Shown piece by piece: positions 17,142 through 24,506 of a stretch of 33,600 bases of DNA. Position numbers and translations under genes: made by a program. The stretch is from the NCBI GenBank assembly GCA_002683215.1, contig NYSY01000091.1:6238-39837 (forward strand), given 5' to 3'. The notes below the pieces were generated by a model, which was not told the DNA's origin, did not search any database, and saw nothing but the letters and a program-made list of their open reading frames with translations. The number at the start of each line of letters is the position of its first letter. The first letter of the stretch is position 1. Source of the DNA: Planctomycetaceae bacterium (lineage in GTDB: Bacteria; Planctomycetota; Phycisphaerae; Phycisphaerales; SM1A02).

Positions 17142-17992
17142 GGTTCGCCGCCCTCCGAACGCTCGACGCCCATTCGTTGTTCCAGGCTCCACCCCACCTT
17201 GAGCGGCACCATCGTCGCGCGGGAGATGACGAATCCACAGGCCAGTCCGAACGCCACCTGGCTTCCGAGGAACCACGGCCAGGAGATGTAGTCCTCCAGC
17301 GTCGGGTTCACGATCCGGAGGGTGGCCCACGCGATCCCGGTCCAGATGACCGGCGCGATCAGTCCGCCCGCAAGCAACGGACGCCGCGGCATCATGGGAA
17401 GCGACACCACGAACACCATGCCCACCGCGAGACTCAGGGAGACATGCAGGCCGACCGACGTCGCGAACCAGGTCCCGTTGAACGCCATCAGCTGGGCTTC
17501 GGTCGCCTCGCCGATGGAGGGGAGCACCGTGCCGGCGAGGAGGTTGACGGGCAGCCAGAGGCTGCCGGCATCGAACAGGCCCCAGCCGACGGCGACCACC
17601 GCCATCGCGATCGCGCCCGCGATCGCACCCTTCACCCCGCTGCGATACGGATGAATCCGCTCGGGGACGACGTTGCGTTTCGTCTTCTCCGGCCGCGGCG
17701 CGAACTCGGGTGGCGGCAGCGGGGTTTCGCAGTCCGCCACCGGGATCGCCTCGACGTTCTCGTGCGGGAAGACCTCGCGGAACCATCCGATCACGCCCAC
17801 CAGCGCGAACGCGGCGCCCACCACCACCACGAAGATGTTGGTGACGATGGCGGCGAACATGAAGGTCACCCCGAACGCGGTGATGATCGGCCAGGGCGTC
17901 GGCCGCGGAATCGCCCGCAGATACGGCATCTCCCGGACCTCGCGCGGGGCGAGTGCCGCCCGCTCGTCTCGTTGCTCGGCTCGCTCCGTCAT
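17138..17992 (-). CDS. Polytopic membrane protein of the oxidase operon, unassigned
   Basis: A 284-residue protein with two parts. The first 90 residues carry two hydrophobic segments ending in GWFREVFPHE, a pattern I associate with small accessory (subunit IV-like) segments of prokaryotic cytochrome oxidases. The rest (about 115-275) has around five more hydrophobic segments with no family motif I recognise. The two parts are joined by a Pro-rich stretch (PLPPPEFAPRPE). Its ATG at 17992 overlaps the coxC stop (ATGA), and its own stop overlaps the start of the diheme cytochrome, so it is translated as part of the respiratory unit. A structural or assembly role is inferred from this placement; no cofactor motif is present. 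Confidence 0.75.
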   Translation of the reverse strand: MTERAEQRDERAALAPREVREMPYLRAIPRPTPWPIITAFGVTFMFAAIVTNIFVVVVGAAFALVGVIGWFREVFPHENVEAIPVADCETPLPPPEFAPRPEKTKRNVVPERIHPYRSGVKGAIAGAIAMAVVAVGWGLFDAGSLWLPVNLLAGTVLPSIGEATEAQLMAFNGTWFATSVGLHVSLSLAVGMVFVVSLPMMPRRPLLAGGLIAPVIWTGIAWATLRIVNPTLEDYISWPWFLGSQVAFGLACGFVISRATMVPLKVGWSLEQRMGVERSEGGEP

Positions 17993-18618
17993 GACGCCGG
18001 CGCTCCCTGCGGCACCCGGCCGACGATGTAGACGAGGGTGAAGACGAGGATCCACACCACGTCGACGAAGTGCCAGTACCAGGTCGCGATGTCGACCCGC
18101 TGGTGATCACGATCGGGCCGGATGCATCCGAACATCGATAGGATCAGGACGATGACCAGAATCAGCATCCCGACGATCACGTGGAAGGCGTGAAGGCCGA
18201 CCAGGGAGTAGAAGTTCGTGCCGAAGGCGTTCGACTGGAGGGTGAGGCCCTTGTCCTCGATGAGCCCCCACCATTCGTAGCCGGTGCCGACGAGGAATTC
18301 GAGACCGAGCAGGATGGTGAGCGCGAGCCAGAACCGGAACGCGCCCATCGCACCCCGGGCGAGGGCCCGGACCGCGATCACCACCGTGAAGCTGGAGGAG
18401 ATCAGACAGGCGCTGTTGATCAGCACCAGGTCGAGCTCGAGGCATTCGAGCGGCTGGGGGCCGTCGGGACTCTTCCCGATGTAGTAGAGATACGTCACGA
18501 GGAACGCGCTGAAGATCGCGCTCTCCATGAAGATCAGGCAGGCCATCCCGACCTTGGCGCGGGACAGCGGTGACCGAAGCCTCACGCCGGCATCCTGATT
18601 GGCGGGAAGCGTCGTCAT
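17989..18618 (-). CDS. coxC: Cytochrome c oxidase subunit III
   Basis: A 209-residue membrane protein of the heme-copper oxidase subunit III family, which stabilises subunit I and proton uptake. About five hydrophobic segments are visible, with family landmarks near the end of the protein: SLVGLHAFHVIVGM and DIATWYWHFVDVVWILVF. The length fits the short bacterial five-helix form rather than the seven-helix one. It starts 42 bases after the coxA stop and overlaps the next gene by four bases (ATGA). Confidence 0.94.
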   Translation of the reverse strand: MTTLPANQDAGVRLRSPLSRAKVGMACLIFMESAIFSAFLVTYLYYIGKSPDGPQPLECLELDLVLINSACLISSSFTVVIAVRALARGAMGAFRFWLALTILLGLEFLVGTGYEWWGLIEDKGLTLQSNAFGTNFYSLVGLHAFHVIVGMLILVIVLILSMFGCIRPDRDHQRVDIATWYWHFVDVVWILVFTLVYIVGRVPQGAPAS

Positions 18619-18660
18619 GCCCGCACCGCCCGTCGGTTCCGCCCGGGATGTCGCCGTGGA

Positions 18661-20346
18661 TCACTCGTAATACGCATCGGGATCCTCCGGGTTCTTCCGG
18701 TCCCACAGGGGACGAGCGCTGGTGCAGGTCGGGATTCGATCGAAGTTCCATTCCGGCGGCGGGCTGGTCGTCGACCATTCGAGGGTCCAGGCGTCCCACG
18801 GGTCGTCACCGGCGACCGGGCCGCTTCGCAGGGATTTGATCGCGTTCCACAGGAAGATCGCGACGCCGGCCATCTGCACCGGCACGCCGATCGAGCTGAT
18901 CAGGTTCCAGATCTCCCAACCGCGATCGGCTTCGTAGGTGTAGATCCGTCGCGGCATGCCGAGCGCACCCGAGACGTGCATCGGCATGAAGGTCAGCGTG
19001 AAACCGATGAACAGCAGCCAGAACGTCCACTTCCCCAGTCGTTCGTCGAGCATCCGACCGGTCGCCTTCGGGAACCAGTAGAAGATCGCCCCGAAGATCC
19101 CGAACACCGTGCCGCCGAAGAGGACGTAGTGGAAGTGACCGACCACGAAGTAGCTGTCGGAAAGCTGCCAGGTGAGCGGGACGGTGGCGAGCATGATCCC
19201 CGTCAGGCCGCCGATCACGAACATCGCGACGAAGCCGGTCACGAAGAGCATCGGCGTCGTGAAGTGGAGTCGTCCGCCCCACATCGTGCCCAGCCAGTTG
19301 AAGATCTTGATGCCGGTGGGGACGGATATGAGGAACGTCGTCGCGCCGAAGAACGAATCGAGGACCGGCCCCAGGCCGACCACGAACATGTGGTGGGCCC
19401 AGACGCCGAGCGAGATGAACCCGATCCCCACCGTCGCGGCCACCATCAGCGGATAGCCGAAGAGGACCTTCCGACTGAACGTCGGCATGATCTCGCTCAC
19501 GAATCCGAACGCCGGCAGGATCAGGATGTAGACCTCCGGATGCCCGAAGAACCAGAACAGGTGCTGCCAGAGGATGGCCGACCCCTGGGTCTCGGGATCG
19601 AAGAAGTGCGCACCGAGCGTGCGGTCCAGAAGCAACATGACCTGGGCACCGGTGAGGATCGGAATCGCGACCAGCACCAGGAACGCGACCACCAGCATCA
19701 TCCAGCCGATCATGGGCATCCGCATCAGCGTCATGCCCGGACAACGCATGCAGAGGATCGTGGCGATGAAGTTGATCGCGGTGGTCATGCTGCCGAAGCC
19801 GCTGACCATGATTCCGAGAATCCAGTAGTCGGTGCTGTTGCCGCGGCTGAAGGTGCGGCTGGTCAACGGGGCGTAGGCGAACCAGCCGACGTCCGGGGCG
19901 GTGCCCGCCCCGTAAAGACCGTCCGCACCGAGGTAACTGAAGTAGAGCAGCAGTCCGCCGAAGATGAAGAGCCAGAAGCCGAACGCGTTCAATCGCGGGA
20001 ACGCCATGTCCCGCGCCCCGACCATGAGGGGGATCAGGTAGTTCCCGAACCCCAGCAGGATGGGCATGCCGACGAGGAACACCATCGTCGTGCCGTGCAT
20101 GGTGAAGAGCTGGTTGAACGTCTCCGGATCGATGACGTCGTTCTCGGCCCGAGCGAGCTGCAGCCGCATGAACGCGGCCTCGAGTCCGGCCACCAGGAAG
20201 AAGCAGAGCCCCGCCCCGATGTACATGAGGGCGAGCTTCTTGTGGTCCACCGAGATCGCCCACCGCATCACCGACTCCCAGAAGCGACCACGGCCACCAC
20301 CGCTGTGCAGCGAGGCCGGTCCGGGATGTCGTGGTGCGGTGCTCAT
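18661..20346 (-). CDS. coxA: Cytochrome c oxidase subunit I (caa3-type, A1 family)
   Basis: A 561-residue catalytic subunit that reduces O2 at the heme a3/CuB centre and pumps protons. Ligands can be read directly: H84 (MHGTTMVF) and H406 for heme a, H404 for heme a3 (GHFHY), and H269, H318 and H319 for CuB. FGHPEVY supplies E271, the D-channel glutamate that marks the A1 family, and Y273, which cross-links to H269. The C-terminal hydrophilic stretch (from about 510) ends in DPDAYYE. It follows coxB by 13 bases. Length and motifs are complete; nothing is missing. Confidence 0.97.
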   Translation of the reverse strand: MSTAPRHPGPASLHSGGGRGRFWESVMRWAISVDHKKLALMYIGAGLCFFLVAGLEAAFMRLQLARAENDVIDPETFNQLFTMHGTTMVFLVGMPILLGFGNYLIPLMVGARDMAFPRLNAFGFWLFIFGGLLLYFSYLGADGLYGAGTAPDVGWFAYAPLTSRTFSRGNSTDYWILGIMVSGFGSMTTAINFIATILCMRCPGMTLMRMPMIGWMMLVVAFLVLVAIPILTGAQVMLLLDRTLGAHFFDPETQGSAILWQHLFWFFGHPEVYILILPAFGFVSEIMPTFSRKVLFGYPLMVAATVGIGFISLGVWAHHMFVVGLGPVLDSFFGATTFLISVPTGIKIFNWLGTMWGGRLHFTTPMLFVTGFVAMFVIGGLTGIMLATVPLTWQLSDSYFVVGHFHYVLFGGTVFGIFGAIFYWFPKATGRMLDERLGKWTFWLLFIGFTLTFMPMHVSGALGMPRRIYTYEADRGWEIWNLISSIGVPVQMAGVAIFLWNAIKSLRSGPVAGDDPWDAWTLEWSTTSPPPEWNFDRIPTCTSARPLWDRKNPEDPDAYYE

Positions 20347-20359
20347 GGTCGACTTCCGG

Positions 20360-21523
20360 TCAGTTCAGCGTCAGGAGATAGTCGGTCACCGCATCGAGTT
20401 CCGCGGTGTCGAGCTTGAGGGAGGGCATGTTGCAACCGATCTTCAACTGGGCCGGGTCGTCGATCCAGGCCCGCAGGTTCTCACGGTTGAGCGGAATGAA
20501 CCCGGAGCCGATGGTGTCACGGCTCGCGAGGTGGGTGAGGTTCGGTCCGAACATGCCGTCGCTCGTCCCGTCGACCGTGTGGCAGTTGAGACACGCGTAT
20601 TCCGCGAAGACTCCTCGCCCCTCGGCCACCTTCGGATCCTCGACCCCCGGCTTCCGCTGGGCGTCGAGCCAGGCGTCGAAGTCCTCGGGTTCGTCCGCGT
20701 AGACGCGGATGAGCATGTGGGCGTGCTGGGTGCCGCAGTACTCGGCGCACTGCCCGAGGTAGATGCCGGCCCGGTCGGCCTCGAACCACGTGTAGTTCGT
20801 GTGGCCCGGAATCAGATCCATCTTGCCCGCGAGTCGCGGGACCCAGAAGCTGTGGATCACGTCCGCCGACTCCAGGCGGAGCCAGATCGGCCGCCCCGCC
20901 GGGACGTGCATCTCATTCGCGGTCACCACTTCGCCGGCGTCGCTGGGGTAGCGGAACTCCCACCACCACTGATGTCCGATCACGACCACCTCCAGCGCAT
21001 CCTCGGGCGGCGAGGTGATGTCGATGTCCCGGATGGTTCGGATGGTCACCATCGTCAGCACGAACACGATGATGGTCGGGATCACCGTCCACGCCACCTC
21101 GATCGGGACGCTGCCGTAGACCTGGGTCGGCTCGGGGGATCCACCGGCCCCGCCTTCGCGGGCCGCCCGGCGGGACCGGATCCCGCGGACGATGGCGATC
21201 ACCAGGAACCCCTGGACCACCACGAAGATCACGATGCAGATCGCGAAGACGAGGAATCCAAGATCACGGATCTCGCGGGATGGCGGGGACTCCGGCTCGA
21301 AGATGCTGGTCACGCCGGCGCCGGACACCGGTGGCGCATCAGGGTCGCAGATCACGAGTTTCGCGTCGAGGTCCGCGACCGATCCGTCGGGCTGTCGGAC
21401 CGGTGCCGGCGCGGGCGGAACCGGAGGGCCCGCCGCGGACGCGTTGGTGTCGTCCTGCGAGGCTTCGATCGGCGCAGTCATGCCCGTCACGCACAGTGCG
21501 ACGGAGAAGACGATCGCGATCAT
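20360..21523 (-). CDS. coxB: Cytochrome c oxidase subunit II with C-terminal cytochrome c (caa3-type)
   Basis: A 387-residue subunit that receives electrons at the CuA centre. After a signal-like N-terminus and a Pro/Ala-rich stretch come two membrane helices (about 88-112 and 140-163), GHQWWWEFRYP at 183-193, and the CuA ligands H224, C259, E261, C263, H267 and M270 (CAEYCGTQHAHM). A fused class I cytochrome c domain carries CLNCH (311-315) and axial M366. The start is ATG at 21523, preceded by GAGGA about ten bases upstream; the frame is open to 21607 but the added residues are Arg-rich translation of a tandem repeat. First gene of the nine-gene respiratory operon. Confidence 0.96.
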   Translation of the reverse strand: MIAIVFSVALCVTGMTAPIEASQDDTNASAAGPPVPPAPAPVRQPDGSVADLDAKLVICDPDAPPVSGAGVTSIFEPESPPSREIRDLGFLVFAICIVIFVVVQGFLVIAIVRGIRSRRAAREGGAGGSPEPTQVYGSVPIEVAWTVIPTIIVFVLTMVTIRTIRDIDITSPPEDALEVVVIGHQWWWEFRYPSDAGEVVTANEMHVPAGRPIWLRLESADVIHSFWVPRLAGKMDLIPGHTNYTWFEADRAGIYLGQCAEYCGTQHAHMLIRVYADEPEDFDAWLDAQRKPGVEDPKVAEGRGVFAEYACLNCHTVDGTSDGMFGPNLTHLASRDTIGSGFIPLNRENLRAWIDDPAQLKIGCNMPSLKLDTAELDAVTDYLLTLN

Positions 21524-21565
21524 AGATCGAAATCCTCGCAAGACGGCTTTTCCTTTCTGCTTCAA

Positions 21566-21592
21566 ACGCCGGTAACGCCGGTGACGCCGGTG
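21566..21592. repeat. Three tandem 9-base repeats in the coxB leader
   Basis: Units ACGCCGGTA (21566-21574), ACGCCGGTG (21575-21583) and ACGCCGGTG (21584-21592) run head to tail between the predicted coxB promoter and its start codon. They could be a binding array, a structured leader element or simple slippage; the sequence does not decide. Confidence 0.6.
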
Positions 21593-21605
21593 CGTCGACG
21601 CGCGC

Positions 21606-21625
21606 AATATAACACGTCTGGTGTT
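21606..21625 (-). promoter_or_regulatory. Candidate promoter and inverted repeat of the cox/bc operon
   Basis: On the minus strand an extended -10 element, TG-T-TATATT, lies with its hexamer at 21611-21606. It is immediately preceded by an inverted repeat with arms AACAC (21611-21615) and GTGTT (21621-21625, plus-strand coordinates) around 5 bases. No good -35 hexamer is seen, which is tolerable for an extended -10. Transcription would start near 21599, about 75 bases before coxB. The overlap of repeat and -10 suggests operator control. Confidence 0.4.
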
Positions 21626-21700
21626 GCCACAGGCGATATCGAATCCGCGGCGGCCCGATCCGAGAAGACCGACCTGAACGTTTCGATCGACCTGAACCGT

Positions 21701-23074
21701 TCAGGCGTCCTTGGTCTCGTTCGTCTTGAAGGCGTTTCGATCCCGCTTGTCCCGGCGGTGTGCCTCGACACCGTCGTCACCGATGATCTCGCGCAGCACG
21801 ACCGTGGCGTAGGAACCACGCGGAAGATCGAAGGCGGTGCGCACGTACGGACCATGCTCGTCGAAGCCGGAATCGAGCTCCAGATTCGTGAGCTGGACCC
21901 GGTAGGGACGGCGGGTTCCCTTGAAATCGAGCCCGTCACCCGCGAAGGCCGTCGCATCCACGCCGGCATCCGCGAAAGCGGCCCGTTCGGAATCCAGAAC
22001 CTCGCCCGTGGCCTGCGGCATGCCCGGACCGAGGATGGGACCTCCCGGAGAAAGCTCGAAGGCGGCCGCCTGGGCGGCGAGATCCTCCCGTTCCAGCATG
22101 CCCGCGTCGGCGAGGAAACTCTTCCGGCGGTCATGACGAAAGGCCACGTCGCCTTCGAGGATGCGATCGATCGTCCCGGCCTTGATCCGCGCTTCGAGGA
22201 GGTGGTTGAAGATCGACGACTGGAGCGCACTCACCCAGAAGGTCCGCATCTGCTTCGAGACGGTGGCGACCGCGTCTTCGGTGGATCGGCCCTTCGCGAT
22301 CGCGGCGGCCATCCCCCGCTCCGCGACGTCGCGACGCCCCCACCCCTTCGCGGCCTCGTCGAACCGGCCCGCATCGAACGCCTCGCGCTGGCCGCGCTGG
22401 TGCGCGGGGAACCACGAGCCGGTGGTGCCGAGCATCTCAGCGGCGAGCCCGTCCCAGTCGCGGGCCAGGATCATCCGGCCCAGCCGGTGGGTGTTGCGGC
22501 GATATCCGAATCGCTGGGTGCCGTAGTGGTTGGGCACCCCGCGCTTCTCGAGCGTCTGCATCGCCCGCCAGACCGCAGGGGACTGCAACGGATCGAGATC
22601 ACGGATCCGGATCGAGAATCGATTGCCGGCGAGATGGCCTCGGCGCAGCTTGTTCGTGTGCCAGTCCGCCCTGAGGATCCGCACCCGCGGATCCTCGATC
22701 GCGGTGGCGACCTCCGCGGGCGGACCGTGCGTGCCGGGAAGATGGATCGAGATCGTCTGGCCGGTCATGGCCACGCGGTCCTTCATCCCCGCCGCGCCGA
22801 TCGCCGACTCCTTCACCTTGAAGTGGCGGCGGAGGATCCCGAGCAGTTCGGTGTGGGCGAGCCCGCGTTTCTGGACGCGCAGGTAGAGATGCTCACCCTC
22901 ACCACGCGGCTCGTACAAGGGGAGTTCGTCGACCATGAAGTCGTCGTCGCGGAGCTTGATCCGCCCGGCGAGCAGTGGTGTGTCGAGAATCCGGCCCTGC
23001 GGCATCGGATCGCCGAGCACGCCGGGCGCCGTCGGGGGGGCGATGTGAAGCTCATCGTCAGGTCGCTTGCTCAC
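21701..23074 (-). CDS. truD: tRNA pseudouridine(13) synthase TruD
   Basis: A 457-residue enzyme that makes pseudouridine-13 in tRNA. The TruD signature with the catalytic aspartate is AAGMKDRVAMTGQ (D99), and the second landmark is NHYGTQRFGY. The length is somewhat above the E. coli enzyme (about 350) but within the range of TruD/Pus7-like proteins, which carry a variable insertion domain. The start is GTG at 23074, overlapping the DUF151 stop (GTGA) with GAGGA upstream. The frame stays open to 23134, but that reads antisense-like Arg-rich sequence across the DUF151 tail. Confidence 0.93.
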   Translation of the reverse strand: MSKRPDDELHIAPPTAPGVLGDPMPQGRILDTPLLAGRIKLRDDDFMVDELPLYEPRGEGEHLYLRVQKRGLAHTELLGILRRHFKVKESAIGAAGMKDRVAMTGQTISIHLPGTHGPPAEVATAIEDPRVRILRADWHTNKLRRGHLAGNRFSIRIRDLDPLQSPAVWRAMQTLEKRGVPNHYGTQRFGYRRNTHRLGRMILARDWDGLAAEMLGTTGSWFPAHQRGQREAFDAGRFDEAAKGWGRRDVAERGMAAAIAKGRSTEDAVATVSKQMRTFWVSALQSSIFNHLLEARIKAGTIDRILEGDVAFRHDRRKSFLADAGMLEREDLAAQAAAFELSPGGPILGPGMPQATGEVLDSERAAFADAGVDATAFAGDGLDFKGTRRPYRVQLTNLELDSGFDEHGPYVRTAFDLPRGSYATVVLREIIGDDGVEAHRRDKRDRNAFKTNETKDA

Positions 23075-23565
23075 GCGAATCCATCCTCGCCGTCCTCGGA
23101 CTCGTCCTCGGTCTCGTCGAAGTCGGGCATCCATCCGGGATGTTCCGGTGGTTGCTGGTCGATGGTCGGTTCGCTGGACGCCTCGTCGAGCACCGAATCC
23201 GCCACGAAGATGGGGACGTCCGACCGGACGCCGAGCGCGATCGCGTCGGATGGTCGCGAGTCGACCTCGACCATCTCATCGCCCTGGCGAATCACGAGCT
23301 TCGCGAAGAAGGTCCCTTCCTCGAGCGCGTGGATGACGATCTGGACGGGGGTTCCGCCCAGGAGTTCGATCACGTTGCCCAGCAGATCATGGGTCTGCGG
23401 ACGAGGGATCGGCGTCTTCCGCAGGCGGCGCTCGATCGCGAAGGCCTCCGGAAGCCCGATCGCGATCGGGAACATGCGGTCGCCCCCCTCCTCCTGGAGC
23501 GTGACGAACTGCGAATCCGCCATCTCGCGAATCAGCAGTCGGGCGAGCGTCACCTTCACGAGCAT
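23071..23565 (-). CDS. DUF151 bifunctional nuclease-family protein
   Basis: A 164-residue protein of the DUF151/BFN family, related to a plant protein with DNase and RNase activity; the bacterial role is little known. The hallmark core is VDSRPSDAIALGVRSDVPIFV, preceded by FPIAIGLPEAFAIERRL. After the core comes an acidic C-terminal tail (DFDETEDESEDGEDGFA), outside the family domain. The start is ATG at 23565 with a strong AAGGAG eight bases upstream, so longer frames up to 23679 can be dismissed. The stop overlaps the truD start, so the two are translationally coupled. Confidence 0.9.
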   Translation of the reverse strand: MLVKVTLARLLIREMADSQFVTLQEEGGDRMFPIAIGLPEAFAIERRLRKTPIPRPQTHDLLGNVIELLGGTPVQIVIHALEEGTFFAKLVIRQGDEMVEVDSRPSDAIALGVRSDVPIFVADSVLDEASSEPTIDQQPPEHPGWMPDFDETEDESEDGEDGFA

Positions 23566-23656
23566 CGGAAGCACTCCTTGGTCCGGTCGTTCCGTCGACG
23601 AGCATCGTCGGGAAGGCGATCGGTCGGGACATTCTATCGCCTTCGATGACGACGAA

Positions 23657-24388
23657 TCACTCGAAGGACGCTCCAGCACCCCGATACCACGCGGAATTCC
23701 CGGTCCGATGGAGCTCCTCGAAGTGCCGCCGGATCCGGGAGGACCAGTCCGGGGTCTTCATGCCGTTCGCTCGATACCAGTCGGCGATGGTCCGGTCGTA
23801 GTCGTCCACGGCGGCGAGCACGGCGTCATCGTCCGGATAGACGTCATCGAAGAGCACGGTCCGGGGAGCGAGCCGCGGTCTCACCGAGGTGTCCTGATCA
23901 GGCGTTCCGACGCACAGCCCGAAGAGCGGCCAGACACCCGCCGGCGTGCGAAGGACCTCGTGCAGTGCCGAAAGATCGTTGCGGAGGCCGCCGACGTAGC
24001 ACGTTCCGTAGCCCATGGACTCGAACGCCACCACCATGTTCTGCGCAAAGAGGGTCGCGTCGATCACCGCGAGCATGAATCCTTCGAGGTTCGACGCGTG
24101 CGTCACGTTCGCGCGGGCCGCGAGCAGCCGATGTCGCCGGACATCCCCGCAGATCGTGAGGAACAGCGGACACGCGGCGACCTTTTCCTGCCCCCCGGTG
24201 AGCGAGACCAGCCGATCCCGCACCGCGGGGTCGGTGATGCGGATCGCGGCGTACGCCTGGATGTTGGAGCTCGTCGCCGCCTGCTGCCCCGCCCGGACCG
24301 CGGCTTCGAGATGCTTGTCCGGCACCGGGTCGGACTTGAAGCGGCGAACCGAGCGGTGTGCGGTGAGCAGGTCGACGACGTCGTTCAT
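23657..24388 (-). CDS. Nitroreductase-family FMN oxidoreductase (NfsA-like)
   Basis: A 243-residue flavoenzyme of the nitroreductase fold, with typical landmarks: HRSVRRFKSDPVP near the N-terminus (FMN phosphate arginines), ATSSNIQAY, the ESMGYGTCYVGGLRND stretch and LFGLCVGTP. The last of these and the overall length fit the NfsA/Frp subgroup, which use NAD(P)H to reduce nitro compounds, quinones or flavins. The natural substrate is not evident. The start is ATG at 24388 (MNDVVDLL); upstream codons in frame read as low-complexity Arg/Ser. It lies 91 bases upstream of the DUF151 start, same strand. Confidence 0.88.
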   Translation of the reverse strand: MNDVVDLLTAHRSVRRFKSDPVPDKHLEAAVRAGQQAATSSNIQAYAAIRITDPAVRDRLVSLTGGQEKVAACPLFLTICGDVRRHRLLAARANVTHASNLEGFMLAVIDATLFAQNMVVAFESMGYGTCYVGGLRNDLSALHEVLRTPAGVWPLFGLCVGTPDQDTSVRPRLAPRTVLFDDVYPDDDAVLAAVDDYDRTIADWYRANGMKTPDWSSRIRRHFEELHRTGNSAWYRGAGASFE

Positions 24389-24506
24389 GACGGTGGATCC
24401 GGGATGGTCGGGGCGAGCCTTCGTTCGTCCGAACGCTCGGACGGCGAACCGCCGACGGATCATCGCTTCGATCTCCGTCCGCCGCGAGCCCGACAGGCCG
24501 GCGGAA

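Noticed and set aside
21566-21592. Tandem 9-mers considered as a CRISPR or phage attachment signal
   Set aside because: Units are adjacent with no spacers, and no cas, integrase or tRNA gene is near.
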